Shown: positions 21,983 to 34,725, counted from the stretch's first letter. The stretch: 64,000 nt of DNA from Ottelia alismoides (GCA_037367405.1 JAZKJV010000086.1:2651001-2715000); one strand, 5' to 3'. Translations and numbers: made by a program. Notes: generated from the letters alone by a model not told the origin.

Positions 21983-23692
21983 AACGGTTTCGAATATGAT
22001 TCGAAAACCGAGGACGACTTGGGTTCGTTAAGGTCGCGAAAGTTTTTATGGTATTTGATTTCGTAGATCTGTTTAGTAAATAATTTCGGCCATGTTTAAA
22101 ATGTTTAAGCACGAATTATTTGTTGAATTTTTTCCCCATTAAATAAGGAAACCATAGGATCTGAGTGTGCGTAAATCGGATTTCGTATGCTCTAGATATG
22201 GTTGTTTTAATGAACATGTATGCACTGTTGCGAGGACAGTAGATTTTAACATGATTAAAGAGTTAATTACTGTTATCATCTGCCTCGAAATGCGTGAAAC
22301 ATGACTTGGCATCTGTCCTAAATCAAGTTAGCAATCTTTGAAAATTGAGTTTGTCTCATTTGGATTTAAATTGATTGAGATATGTTAATTTTAGTGAGTA
22401 GGGGTCACTAGTAAAATTGCAGTCCTAATCTAGAACCAAGTGATTGTCAATTAGTGAAATTAATTATTAATTTCGTGAAATAATCTTGAAAAATATTTGT
22501 GAAATATTGGAAAATAATTATTTACCTAAGTGACTTGGCCTCAACCAATAAATTGATTGGATGTGATCCAAATCATAATTGGAAACACAATGTTCAAACT
22601 TGATGCTTGAATAGGATTGGGAATTTGTGTAGCAAATTTCCTTATAATCAAAAATATTTTGATTATTACTATATGGTATATTTCGGTTGAAAACCGATGA
22701 TCATATCAAGTACAAATTGATATATCTGGCATTATGCTTTCCCGAGGTGGATATGGTGTCTAGTCGGAGAGCATTGGGGTTGCGGGTTGCAACGTATGTG
22801 GTCCGTCCCACTCTCGTCAGTACTGACCATGATAGCGGGTAGGGACTGTATAATGCCGGAGAAAATCAAGGTGTATTTTCTAATTATTAAAATTCGAATT
22901 AACATGTATTTTGAGATATTACCATATATATTTTCAAGTAAAATAATCAAGTTTGATTGATTGAATTGGATTGATAATTAATTTAATATGATTAAATTGA
23001 TTATGTCCAATTGAGACACTCTATTATGAATAGAGTTATAATTTCCCTTGGAAGAATTAATTATGTGAATGGGATTCATGATAATTAATTAAAATTTGAA
23101 TATGAGGTGGAGGATCACATAAGTGACATCCATGGTCTCCCGTCAAGGCGAAGGGTTCCATCGCCAGATATCATATGTGGGAGACGCCTGTCTGAAGTGA
23201 CAACTCCTGCATACTATCCATTTGGATAGGGCTCGTCGCTTCTCGAAAAAGTAAGGACGTATGCGTAGTGACCCCAATATCGGATCCTCATATTATTGGG
23301 GCGATATTGGATTGCGCATAGCGAGTTGTATTCCTGTTGACGGTTGATTCAATTAATGACGGGTCAACATCACCTTAGGGATGGTAGACCCGGGTGTTAA
23401 AGATCGAATTGGGAAATGCAAGTTGGACTTGCAAGGCGGAATATGTTCCCGCTTCTCTTTATTGGAGTCGCAGATTCTCATATTATTGGGATGTGACAAA
23501 GATAAAGAGGAGATCCCAATTCTTGCTAGAGATATAGCGGTAAGTATATCTCTTGCTTTGAAAGTGATTAAGGGAATGAACTTTGAAAGTCGACAATGCA
23601 AGAATAGCTTGATTTAAAATACCTTAATCAAATATTATAAATTTGAATATATATTTTTATATTCTAATATAGTGCATTCTTAATTTCAGAAA
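21983..23692 (+). other. Copia element 1 leader region
   Basis: A 1.7-kb AT-rich untranslated leader lies between the primer binding site and the gag ATG. Parts recur as reverse complement in the minus-strand copies (for example the gtatgcgtagtgacc block, 23258-23272, at about 41350-41364). I see no gene. A ttaatttcag just before the gag start resembles a 3' splice site, but I cannot show splicing. Confidence 0.75.
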
Positions 23693-24577
23693 ATGAAGTC
23701 TTTGAACCCACTTAGTAGGCTTCTTGAGGTCAACCAATTGACCGACCCAATTACTCGGATTGGATCCGTAATTTGGAGCTCGTTCTCTCTGCTGATCGCA
23801 TAAGTTATGTTCTCTCCGAGGACAAACATGAGAACCCTAAATCCAAGGAAGAAAAAGCATTCAATGACAAGTATGATGAAGATCATGTCTTGGCTAGATG
23901 CTATATCCTAGGTTCTCTCTCCAATGTTCTGCAGAAGCAGCATGTGGAGATGAGTACCTGCCAGGAGATAATGCATAATCTTAAGGATATGTTTGGTGAC
24001 ATTAACCGTACCCAGCGGTACAATGTTATGAAAGACCTCATTTGCTGCAGGATTCAGGAAGGGACTTCGATCCGTGAACATGTACTCAAAATGTTTGGGT
24101 ACTTGTCGGAGCTGGAAACCCTAGGGGCAACCATGGATGCAGATATGCAAGCTGACTTCATTCTGCTGTCGTTGCCCAAATCTTTCAATAACTTTGTAGT
24201 GTCATTCCACTTATACAAGCTGGAATTGACAAGCGTTGCTCTTCTTGCCGCATTGAAACTGCGGAAGGTGTAATGAAGAAGGATGGTCCCGCTGGCAGTG
24301 CAATGGTTGCACAGGTCAGAGGGAAGAGAGGTCGGAAGCAAGTTTCTCGGAAGGGCCCGGCCCAGAAGAGAGAGAAGAAGGGACAAAGTGTTGGCTCTTC
24401 TTCCAATGCATCCACTCTTATGGTGTCGAAGAAAACCGATGTCTATCACCACTGCAAAAAGTCCGGGCACTGGAGGCGTAACTGCTCAGAATACCTGAAG
24501 TCCTCAGCCAAAGGTAAAACCCTAGCAGGTATGAAATCTACTTTGAAACTAGCTTTCTCGTTGGACGAGAAGGAAGT
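23693..24577 (+). pseudogene. Copia element 1 gag and zinc knuckle (frameshifted)
   Basis: Gag starts at ATG 23693 (MKSLNPLSRLLEVNQLT). A one-base loss near 23745 moves it to the frame holding WIRNLELVLSADRISYVL and, through 24273, DHVLARCYILGSLSN, DMFGDINRTQRYNVMKDL and GTSIREHVLKMFGYLSELE, a UBN2-type copia Gag. A second shift near 24260 leads to ETAEGVMKKDG and the basic stretch RGKRGRKQVSRKG. The zinc knuckle reads DVYHHCKKSGHWRRNC. The first Cys is Tyr (TAT at 24444-24446, one G-to-A step from TGT), so zinc binding is lost. Gag would form the cytoplasmic virus-like particle. Confidence 0.9.
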
Positions 24578-25774
24578 TGGGTTGTAGATTCTGGTGCTTA
24601 TGTTCATGTATGCAATTTGTTGCATTTATTTTAGGAAACTAGAAGTCTTGAGGAAGGGGAGATAGTCATCCAGATGGGATCTGATGCAAGTGTTGCAGCA
24701 GTCGCCGTCGGGACATGTCGACTATCATTATCTAGTGGTAGAGTCCTAGTACTTAAAGAGTGTCTTTATGTACCTGAAGTTAGAAGGAATTTGATATCTA
24801 TTTCTAAGCTAGTTAGAAGTGGATATTCATTCCTGTTCTGTAATAAATTAGTCATAAATCATTATGATAAATATATTGCAGAGGGTATTTTAACTTCTGG
24901 AGGACTCTATGAATTGTGCATTAATGAAAATGTCATGAATGTTACAACCACTAATAAAAACCCTAAAAGATCCAGGGAGAATCTTTCGAATGAGATCTGA
25001 CATCAAAGGCTTGGTCATTTATCTGTTGATAGGATCAATAGATTGATAAAGGATGGACCTTTAGATTTCCTACAGGTTCAATCTTTGCCTACCTGTAAAC
25101 ATTGTATTCGAGGTAAAATGACTAGGATGCCTTTCCGTAACAAGGTTACAAGATGCGAAGGTATTATTGACCTAATACATACTGATGTATGTGGTCCTTT
25201 CAGTACCGTGACTCGAAATGGATACCGATATTATTGGACGTTTATCGATGACCATTCGCGATACGGGTTTGTCTTCCTATTACATCATAAATCCGAACCC
25301 TTTGAAAAGTTCAAAGAGTTCAAGGCTTTGGTTGAGAACGAAACCGATAGGAAGATTAAACGGATTCGATCTGATCGAGGTGGCGAGTACCTATCAGATG
25401 AATTCAAGGAATATCTTAAAGAGAATGGAATTGTTTCCAATCTCACTCCTCCGGGAACTCCCCAACTTAATGGTGTTGCTGAAAGACACAACAGGACCAT
25501 CATGGACATGGTCCGTTCAATGATGAGTAAAGCACATTTACCTCTTAGTTTCTGGGGATATGCAATAGAGACTGCAATATATATCCTGAACAAGATTCCT
25601 AGCAAATCCTTACCTAAGACTCCTCATGAGCTCTGGTATGGATCCAAACCTAGTGTTAATCACTTGAGGGTTTGGGGTTGCTTGGTCCATGCGAAGAATG
25701 TGGACGCAAGTAAGCTAGAATCTCGCACTCGTGAGTGTTACTTCATTGGGCATGTTAAGGATGGTATCGGATAA
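24578..25774 (+). pseudogene. Copia element 1 protease and integrase (nonsense-broken)
   Basis: The first part of a 1012-codon frame (24578-27616) with no frameshift. The protease motif is WVVDSGAYVHVC (DSG at 24587-24595). Integrase follows: zinc-binding HQRLGH...CKHC (25001-25105), then the catalytic core with Asp in DLIHTDVCGPFS, Asp in IRSDRGGEY and Glu in GVAERHNRT, all intact. TIMDMVRSMM and ILNKIPSKSL follow, as in Tork/Angela/BARE-type elements. Nonsense codons are at 24632-24634, 24998-25000 (TGG to TGA, before HQRLGH) and 25772-25774. Gene order protease-integrase-RT is diagnostic of Ty1/copia. Confidence 0.93.
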
Positions 25775-27616
25775 CAACTTTATGAACCTGAGACCCAAAA
25801 AATTTTTATTTCCAGAGATGTGAAGTTTCTGGAGAATGATTTCCTTAAAAGTCAAGACAAAGATGAAGTAACGGAACTCATTGAATCCCCTGAGGATTCT
25901 AAGCTTCCCAGGCCAGAAATTGAAGAGATAAATAAAGATGAAACACTTATACCTCTTCGAAGGAGTTCGAGGGTAGTTGCACCACCTGAAAGGTATGGAT
26001 TCCATGTGTCAAGTGAGACTGACATTGATCCTACTTCATTTGATGAAGCACTCGTGGATCAAGACATGGATAGATGGATGCTAGCAATGAAGTCAGAAAT
26101 TGACTCCATGCATAAGAATGGTGTATGTACCCTAGAGGATCCACCTAAAGGGGTAAAATCCATTGGGTGTAAATGGATCTTCAAGAGAAAGAGGGGACCT
26201 GATGGGAAAGTAGAGACTTTCAAGGCACGGCTCGTAGCCAAGGGCTACACACAAAGAGAAGGCATCGATTACGATGAGACATTCTCTCCTTTGGCTATGC
26301 TTAAATCCATCAGGACACTGCTGGCTATAGCTGCGTATCTTGACTACGACATCTGGAAGATCGACGTTAAGACGACTTTCCTCAATGGATACCTCGAGGA
26401 GGATATCTACATGGAGCAGCCCCATGGCTTCATAACTGAGGATGGCAAAGTATGCAAGCTGAAGAAATCCATCTATGGGCTCAAGCAAGCTTCTCGTAGC
26501 TGGAACATCGGATTTGACGAAACCATAAAGAGTTATGATTTTGTGCAGAATCCTGATGAACCTTGTGTATACAAGAAGACTAGTGGGAGTGCCATTGTGT
26601 TCATCGTGCTTTACGTAGATGTCATCCTTATCATTGGGAATGATACAGGGATGATGACCGGTGTGAAGATTTGGCTATCCCATACCTTTGAGATGAAAGA
26701 TCTTGGAGAAGCCTCTTACATCTTAGGCCTGAAGCTGTTCAGAAACCAAGAAAAGAGAATTTTGGGATTGTCACAACATGGATACATTAAGAAGATTCTT
26801 GAACGATTCCGTATGGATAGTTCTAAGAAAGGATTCCTACCCTTATGACATGGTATCCACCTGTCTAAAGGAATGGCTCCTCAAACTGTTGAGGAAAAGA
26901 AGACCATGGCTGGATGTCCTTATGCATCAGCCGTAGGAAGTTTAATGTATGCCATGATGTGTACTAGGCCAGATATCTGCCATGCAGTGGGAGTGGTAAG
27001 TCATTACCAATCCTGTTATGGGGAGCAACACTGGAATGCAGTAAAGAACATATTCAAATATCTAAGACGGACGCAGGATTACATCTTGGTCTACGGAGAT
27101 GGTGATCTCCAAGTCTTGGGATATACAGATTCTGACTTCCAATCGGATGTGGATGATCGAAAGTCGACATCGGGTTTTGTGTTCTTGTTGAATGGTGGTG
27201 TTGTGAGCTGGAGAAGCAAGAAGCAGGACACTACTGCAGATTCGACAACAGAAGCTTAATACATTGCTGCATCAGATGCTGCAAAGGAGGCGGTGTGGTT
27301 GCACAAGTTCGTCCTGGAGCTTGGCGTAGTTTCCTCTGATACTCCCATCCCGTTACTCTGCGATAACACGGGAGCCATTGCCTAGGCAAAGGAACCCAGA
27401 TGGCATCAAAAGAGTAAGAACGTGGAAACGAAATACCATATCATTCGGGAGATACAAAAGCGTGGTGACATCATCATCGCCAAGGTGGACTCTGCCGACA
27501 ACGTTGCTTATCCCCTTACCAAACCTCTGACACAGAAGGTTTATGACCATCATGTAATGAGTATGGGTTTAAAGATTGTACCTGAATGGTTCCGAGGGCT
27601 AGTGGGAGATTGTTAG
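25775..27616 (+). pseudogene. Copia element 1 reverse transcriptase and RNase H (nonsense-broken)
   Basis: Same frame as the preceding section. RT: IGCKWIFKRKRGPDGKVETFKARLVAKGYTQ, FSPLAMLKSIRTLLAIAA, DIWKIDVKTTFLNGYLEEDIYMEQP and YGLKQASRSWN. The active-site box reads LYVDVILIIGND: the second Asp of YVDD is Val (GTC at 26621-26623), which should abolish polymerization. RNase H: GYTDSDFQSDVDDRKSTSGFVF, DSTTEA and LLCDNTGAIA. Stops are at 26846-26848 (CGA to TGA), 27257-27259 and 27383-27385 (CAG to TAG). The frame closes with GDC-stop at 27614-27616, inside the LTR. Lineage within Tork/Angela-type copia is by motif memory, not a tree. Confidence 0.93.
27601..27610 (+). promoter_or_regulatory. 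Polypurine tract of copia element 1
   Basis: AGTGGGAGAT lies directly before the 3' LTR start TGTTAGCAATG and overlaps the last pol codons. The related minus-strand elements carry GTGGGAGAT or GTGGAAGAT at the same place. Confidence 0.88.
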
Positions 27617-30141
27617 CAATGTGAGCCCCGGGCGAATCATTTCTACAATAAATGTTATTGTAATGATTAAATTATCAATGAAAGTTATTGATTATTTTCA
27701 CTCCCTTTCTGAGATTAATGAATGAATGCACTATAGGGTCCCTCTGTACAATAAGGGTCATGTACTATGGCCAACTTAATGATCATACAGCTGTTGATTC
27801 ATTGGATGAATCATAGAGGCTGATGCTTGGATGAATATCTAAGGAGTTAGATAGAGGACTTATCAAGCATCATAAAATGATTATTAAGTGATGATCTCCA
27901 GCCTGAGTAGGAGATGGCAATCCTATCTCATATGGCTGATATCTGACCGACCTCTTGATGCAGGTCCTCTGCATGGGAATAGTGATTCAGAGGTGTCAGG
28001 TTAGTTGAGTCAATTGGTTGACTTAACGAGATCGAGATAACCAAAGACCTACATTGAATACTGACACAACATAGGCATGTATCCTCTGACCGGAGACAGA
28101 TGTATAACTATGTGTATGAGTGTGTACATTTGGTAGACCAATAGGTTGATGACCTAATCAAGGTCTATACACCGGCGAGATAGTGTGCATGTAAGGACAT
28201 ATGAGTAATACGATCTCTCAAAGGGATCATACAGGTTCACTTGTGAACCGGGAGACATGAGCTCACTCATGAGGTATTGGGACTGAACAAATTCCATGCA
28301 TGGTCGTCATGCTTTGGAAGCATGACATGAATTTGAAGGTAAGATATATGCTTTGTGAAAGCATATGATCTATACCAAATCCCGATGACCAAGATTGAGA
28401 AACTTAAATGATCTAACCCTGAAGATAACAGTGCAAAAGTGATCTTTATCTTCAGAATGATCATAGGTCTTCCAGTATGCAGGATGTACATGTATTGGGA
28501 ATACCTGAGGGTGATTTGATCATATACGACTGTATAACCATGACGCTTCCTTTCCGAGGGAATGATGAAATAGGTTTGGATTTTAGTGACTCCTCTCATT
28601 AGAGAAGTAACCTAATCTTAGTCTATGAACTGGACATTGATCTGAATGAGATTCAGATGCAATGAGAAGATTAGGTCTACGGTCTTGATTTGATCAAGCA
28701 TCAGTGGGAGGCCCATGGGATCTGGATTTGAGATATGATCTCAATATCCAAGTCACTATACATGGAACAATACAATCGCCCTGTCCTTATCTCCAAGTAT
28801 CTACGGAGAGATTGCATTATTCTTGAAAGGTTCAAGAATAATTCCATAAGATCTAAGCAATGAAGAAATGATGATTAAATGTGATTTAATCATTTTGATG
28901 TGTGAAGAAATTATCCAATATAATTAAATATGATTTAATTAATGTGGATAAGAGTAATGTGGATAGAAATATCCAATTATTCATAATATATTATAAATGT
29001 GATTTATATTGTATTAGAGAGAGAGAGAGAGAGCTAATTATAATTTAAATGTGTTGATTAATTATTATGTGTATTGGATACACATTGTGTAATTAATTGA
29101 CAATGTAATTTATATATTGTTTTGGGTTGTGAATATGATTCACAATTTTTCCATGGCAAAATTGAAATATTCTCAAATATAATTGTGAATTATTTTTGAA
29201 GAATAAAACCCAACAAATTTGTAGCAAATAAATAAAGAGAGATCTCCATGGAGATATGAAATCTCATGAATTATCATGAGATTGCTCTCCCCATGGAAAG
29301 AGTGGGCGGCACCCTATTCCAAATAGGAAAGGGTGGCCGTCCCCATGGAAGGTGCATGGAGATGAAATCTCCATGTACATTCTCTCCTTATTTGTTGGTT
29401 TGATTTAGGACTAATTTATATTTGATCTTGTCAAATATATTTAAACCTAAATTTGTTGGTTTTACCAACAACAATCTTGACCATTGGATTGATATAAATC
29501 AGCCGCATCCATTGATTTTATATGTCACATGGATTGAGATCCATGGATCCCAAAACCCTATAAATAGAGAGGCATACCATGCTCTCTATTCACATGCATT
29601 TTTGGAGCTCTCTCTCTCTCTCTCTCTCTCTTTGTTCATACACGACAGCCCTCTCTCCCTCTAATATTGGTGGCCGTCCACCATACCCTAGAGGAGAGAA
29701 TCGTCGACGACCTCGCCACCGTGCCGCCGCTTTGACGTTCTTCGGTTCTCCGTCTTCTTGGTGTGCTACACCCACGAAGGAGACGTTCGATCTCGTGCGA
29801 CGAGATCAGAAGCAACTACGCTTGGATCAACTTCTTGGATTACGAGGACAACATGATTCATCCCCGCGCTCGCAAGCGGTCTCACCGACGATCAGACTTG
29901 AGACAGGAGGTCTCTTCTCTTAGAGACTTGATCAACCACGCTTCAAGAGGTATTGCATTATACTTGTTGTGGTTATAGATGAAACGATCTGAGAATCGTT
30001 CTCGGATCATGTGGTTTCATCGAATAAAAAAAATTTAAATTCCGCTGCACCAAACAACTAGTGCGACTAGTCGTTCTTCGTCGTATCCGATACGACGATC
30101 ACACTTCCGTGATGCGCTTGAGGATATTTCCATATCCTTCA
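27611..30141 (+). mobile_element. Copia element 1, complete 3' LTR
   Basis: A 2.53-kb LTR running TGTTAGCAATG...CATATCCTTCA. TATA box 29559-29566, CT tract after it, and U3 and U5 hairpins as in the 5' LTR. Its first six bases supply the last Cys codon and stop codon of pol. A GA run near 29017-29032 (absent from the 5' LTR, which has gagagag only) is a microsatellite change since insertion. The bases gctat following at 30142-30146 are the expected right target duplication; the left one was deleted. Confidence 0.93.
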
Positions 30142-31685
30142 GCTATTACCTTGGATAAAAAATACACCTTACATGTTATCATAAAAGTACACATGTACAA
30201 TGGTATACTCAAAAGGCATCAAAAGCTATTATTAGAATATACCTGTGAAAATATTAGTTATATTAAAAAAAATAAGCTTGATACCACTCACCTAGATTAC
30301 CAAACATAACTTCATTCCTTCCAACTGTCTATTTATTGATCAGCTCATGACATCCTAAATCGTATATGGAAAAAGGGGTCAAATTTGTAAACACAAAAAC
30401 TAATGTACCTAAATTTGTATGGTCAGGGATTATTGATTTATGGAATAAAAAAATGATGTACTCTAACCCGACAACAAACTCTCACATTATTGTGCATACT
30501 TGCTTCACAGAATAATTAGTGAACATCACCATACTAAAATTCCACTTTTGTTTTGGGTACACATATCAGTATCACCTCTCGATTTATCCCCACTAAACGT
30601 TACACAAATAGAGTATCTTCTCCACGCTATTCACTTTCGAATATATATATATATATATATGTATATGTATGTATGTATCAAGTGTACTATCTCAAATCTC
30701 CATTTAACCCATGCAATATGCCTATGAATACCTGGAATCATAACACAATGCCTTTAAAACAAAAGTTCGACTGTGATGTATCACCAAAAAGCATTTGTGA
30801 AAAAAAATTCCTGTGAAATTTTTCTGTAGGGATAACGAGGATTTTGTCCAGAAGAACCCTCCTTACTCCGGAATATGCAGAGAGGGTTCAAGGTGAAGCT
30901 ACGGGTTGGTGATGAGGAAAAATGCCGTAATTATTCTATATATACATGCACTCAAGATCCCTTTCCCCATGTCTATATTCTTTTATTTTCCCTGCTTTAG
31001 TTCTCCTCTGTACACGTTAGTGGGGATAAAATGCTGACTAATGTCCTTAATATCTAACATAATACTACAACTTTGCTCACCGACCTTTCTTTCCTGTAAT
31101 ACGCCCTATACTTTATAGCTTTTAATAATTCATTCTCACATATCGTGGTCAATGAAAAGACTTCGACACTGACAACTTGCAATATCTTATATTAAACTTT
31201 ACCCATCCATGCAACTTGAAATTTACCTCACATGGGCTTCCTAACTAATCTAGCATGTATAAAGTGATTTGAGTGTAAATATGTACACGTACTCCATCCT
31301 CTACTATATCCATTTTGTATTAATTATGACATCCAACTCAGTGTTCCTTTTAATTCGTTGGATAATATGCCATGTTCCTTGATTCCACGAACATGAGTAG
31401 CTTCATCTGTATCAATATACAATAGATTGATGGCCTCCCCTTTAGACTGTATTCATCCAAAATAGATAATCTAGACATTTCCCAAATTAATACCCAATCC
31501 ATTCTTTATCAGCTAAGTATACGTTGGCTCTAAAGTCCTATCTATACAAATATGTATCTATATCATTCCGTATTTATATGCATAGTCTAGAAAAATATAG
31601 TAACAATATGGTCGTATTTACCCATCGACATTCTTGAAAATTTGGTTTTGTACAAAAAAAATATTTTATCGATCTGAATGTTACA
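30142..31685 (-). mobile_element. Tekay LTR C, segment 2
   Basis: The sequence resumes homology with LTR B at 12467 (gctattaccttgg) and runs to the LTR terminus ...GAATGTTACA at 31685. This is the outer right edge of the Tekay array. It is followed by ccctt (31686-31690), the partner of tcctt at 3673-3677. Confidence 0.9.
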
Positions 31686-31861
31686 CCCTTCCTATTTTCT
31701 GCCCCACTCCAGCTATTGTCTCCACCCCCGATCACCGTCACTACATCGCCTATACCACCCTCGTCCTCGCCGACCTCCGTAACCTCCATGAACTTCGCCC
31801 ACGTCGCTCCATGACCTCTACGAAACCTCACTCTCCGTCACCTGTACCCTCACCTCCTTCC

Positions 31862-31869
31862 TATAAATA
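31862..31869 (+). promoter_or_regulatory. Candidate TATA box of the Athila LTR
   Basis: TATAAATA lies in a C/T-rich context, with an ATG-free, pyrimidine-rich stretch just downstream. It is the best TATA match in the reassembled LTR. Only one LTR copy is in the window, so conservation cannot be checked. Confidence 0.55.
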
Positions 31870-33182
31870 CTCCACCTCTGGTTACCTTCAAGCCCATCCA
31901 CCAGTACGAGAGGTACCTCCGAGCTCTTAGCTCCTCATTTGTGACAGAAATCGAGGGCCAAATCGAGCAAAGAAGATCGATCACCTACGACGAGATCCAC
32001 GGCTCCACCGCGCCGTGCCGTAGCTCCTCCAGTGAGCTGCTTGAGCTCAGGCCCGCTACTAACCTCCGAGCGATGATCGGAGCCGCTTCAATGAGCCTCC
32101 AATCGCAGGTAGCTTCGCCCATTCCTCTTCCGATCTTCTTCTTCTTCCCCTTTGTTTTTCTCTAAATATCTCTGCCTCCTCCGATCAATCCCTCTCTCAC
32201 CTGATCATTCACCGAGCTTCGCCTTGAGGCTCTGACCTTCGCGCACTATATCATTCGCTCCGACGACACATTTGACCTCCTCCGACCAAAGCTCAGCCTT
32301 CACGACGGAGGAACATCACTCCGGCCATCACCATGACAAACCTCAGGCCTCGCCACACTCGCACAAACTCCCACGAGACTCAGCACCCTTTTTTTGGCCC
32401 TAGCTAACACTGCAGGCACCCCCATCTTCATTGATCGGAAGCCTCACCGGAGCTGCTTCAAGCTCCATCAACTCTAGCTACCAGGCCACCTCCGCCTCAT
32501 CCAGGACAACCATCTTCTCCTCCACATCTCCACGAGCAGTCCGAGCCTTCCAGGAGCCTCCTTCGAGCTTCATCGGTCACAGGGGATGACGACAGAGCCA
32601 GATCCTTTTCAACGGAGCTCCGCCAAGTACTCCGCAGGAGGCGGTGGACCTGATGAACAAGACGAGAAACTACCGTCCGATCTCCTTGATCGGACGGTCC
32701 CGATCAAGCCATGTAACCGTCGCGTCCAACTCCCCGACCGCCGTCAGATCTCACAAGGATCGGACGCCTATCATCACGCCACGTCAACAGCTCCAACATC
32801 CGTTGGATCATCTCGTTCTAACATTTCTAAGGCGCGCCACGTGTCCCACTTCAGAAGCCGTTAGATCCTCATGATCGAACGGTCCATTGTGCACCACATT
32901 GCATCCTTCGAGCCTCCTCCCCGACCGTTAGGCTTGGAGCTCCCGAAGCTATCTCGAAGCATGCCTGCTTCTGCAGTGCACCCGAGCCAAAGTACAAGCC
33001 TCTGACGCCTCCCGAGTCTAACACCTCACGTCTACGTCATGTGTGGTCTGGGCATTTTGCACTGAGGCCCCTGTAAGTTTTACAAATTACAATTCACTCC
33101 CTTCCAAGAGCATCACGTGAGGTACACATGTTCCCGTGGACATTTTGCACACATACCCCCAACATTGTAGATAATTGCATTT

Positions 33183-33187
33183 CAGTC
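33183..33187. repeat. Target-site duplication cagtc, left copy
   Basis: It is identical to 54460-54464. It flanks the solo copia LTR and shows that the Athila LTR was continuous across this point. Confidence 0.85.
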
Positions 33188-34468
33188 TGTTGGACATGTG
33201 AGCACACGACGAGCCATTATGCAATAAATGTTATTGCGAATATCATTCCCTAATCTGAAATGAAGAATGAATAATTTGCATAATAGGTCACTTAGTACAA
33301 TTAGGGTTATGTACCATGGCCATCTTGATGATCATACAGCTGTTGATTCGACTGTTGAATCATAGAGGCTGGTGCTTGGATGAATATCTAAAGAGTTAGA
33401 TTGAGGACTCATCAAGCACCGTCAAATGATCGTTAAGAGATGATCTCCAGCCTGAGTAGGAGATGTCAATCCTTATCTGTAAAGGCTGATATCTGATCGA
33501 CCTCTTGTTGCAGGTCCTCTGCATAGGAATAGAGATTCGGAGGTGTCAGATTAGTTTGGTCAAAGAGTTGATTTAATGAGATCGAGATAACCAAAGTCCT
33601 ATATCGTATGCTGTCACGATACAAACACGCATCCTCTGACCGGAGACAGATGTGTTACTATATGTTTAAGTATGTACATTTGTCAGACCAATAGTTGATG
33701 ACCTAACCAAGGTCTATACACTGGCGCGCTGGTATACATATAAGGGCATATGAGTAATACGATATCTCAAAGGGATCATACTGGTTCAGTTAATGAACCG
33801 GAAGACATGAGCTCACTCATGAGATATTGGGAAGAATCAAATTCCGTGCGGACGGTCGTCTCGCTTTAGAAGCTTGACTGAATTTGTAAGTTTGATATAT
33901 ATTTTTGGAAAGTATATGATCAATGCCTAGGTATGATATACATTTTGGAAAGTGTATGATCGATACCAACTCCCAATGATCGAATGAGAAACTTACTGAT
34001 AGAACCCTGAAGCAGATAGTGTAAAGTTGATCTAATACTTCGGGTTTATTCTGAGTCTTCTAGTATGCAGGATGTACAGGTATTGGGAATCCCTGAGGGT
34101 GATGTGATCATAAATGATTGTATAACCATGACGCTTCCATTCCTAGGGAGTGATGAAACGGGTTTAGATTTTAGTGACTCCTCTTAGTGGAGAAGTAATC
34201 TGATCTTGGTCCAAAATGCTGGACATTGATCTGAATGTGATTCAAATGCAATGAGAAGATTAGATTTGTGGTCTTGATTTAATCAAGCATCTATGGGAGC
34301 CCCGCGATCTGGATTTGAGATATGATCTCAATATCCAAGTCACTATACGTGGAACAATACAATCGCCCTGTCCTTATCTCCAAGTATCTGCGGAGAAAGC
34401 GCAATATCCTTGAAAGAGTTCAGGATAATTCCATTGTTGATATTATGAATCCAAGAATTGAGAAAATG

Positions 34469-34522
34469 GATAATTAAATGAGATTTAATTATCATGAATA
34501 ATATGAATTTGATTCATATTAT
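34469..34522 (+). repeat. Two adjacent perfect hairpins in the solo LTR
   Basis: Arms GATAATTAAAT (34469-34479) and ATTTAATTATC (34483-34493) flank gag. Arms ATAATATGAAT (34498-34508) and ATTCATATTAT (34512-34522) flank ttg. Further, slightly imperfect, copies of both follow up to about 34650, so the hairpin modules have multiplied in this subfamily. Confidence 0.85.
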
Positions 34523-34720
34523 AAGAAGATTTATCTTAGATAATTAAATGTGATTTAATTACCAAAGTTGTAAATAATGTGAATGTGATTCATATTATTT
34601 GAAAACAAGAGAATAGAGATCTAAGATGATTAAATGTGATTTAATTATCATGGATATGAATAATGTGGATAGCAATATCCATATTTGTCATATATATTAT
34701 AAATGTGATTTATAATATAT

Positions 34721-34725
34721 AAGAG
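34721..34725. repeat. Target-site duplication aagag, left copy of the inverted copia array
   Basis: It is identical to 53344-53348. The unbroken site (...tataagagagag...) can be recognised in LTRs D, E and F as reverse complement, confirming insertion inside a copy of the same LTR. Confidence 0.88.

Larger units (their letters stand above)
31691..33187 (+). mobile_element. Athila LTR, segment 2 of 3 (GC-rich, with TATA box)
   Basis: This segment is much more GC-rich than its neighbours. TATAAATA at 31862-31869 (cttccTATAAATActcc) is a good core promoter candidate, putting most of this segment in R/U5. An 11-base perfect inverted repeat ACCGTCCGATC/GATCGGACGGT (32672-32682, 32688-32698) follows. 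Short open frames exist (31941-32165, 32586-32864) but show no recognisable domain, so I do not call genes. The segment ends at cagtc (33183-33187), duplicated at 54460-54464. Confidence 0.7.
33188..34725 (+). mobile_element. Solo copia LTR (subfamily 2), segment 1
   Basis: The segment starts TGTTGGACATG after the target duplication cagtc. It aligns as reverse complement with LTRs D, E and F. It stops at aagag (34721-34725), where the inverted tandem array is inserted, and continues at 53349. No primer binding site or internal region belongs to it, so it is a solo LTR. Contains hairpins GATAATTAAAT-gag (34469-34493, 11/3) and AATAATATGAAT-type 11/3 arms at 34498-34522. Confidence 0.9.

Noticed and set aside
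31634..32864. Possible host exons in the GC-rich stretch
   Set aside because: It lies within a reassembled LTR between a polypurine tract and primer site, has no recognisable domain and no long frame.
34460..34720. CRISPR-like array because of regularly repeated short palindromes
   Set aside because: Arms differ between units, there are no equal spacers, and the context is an LTR in plant-type repeats.
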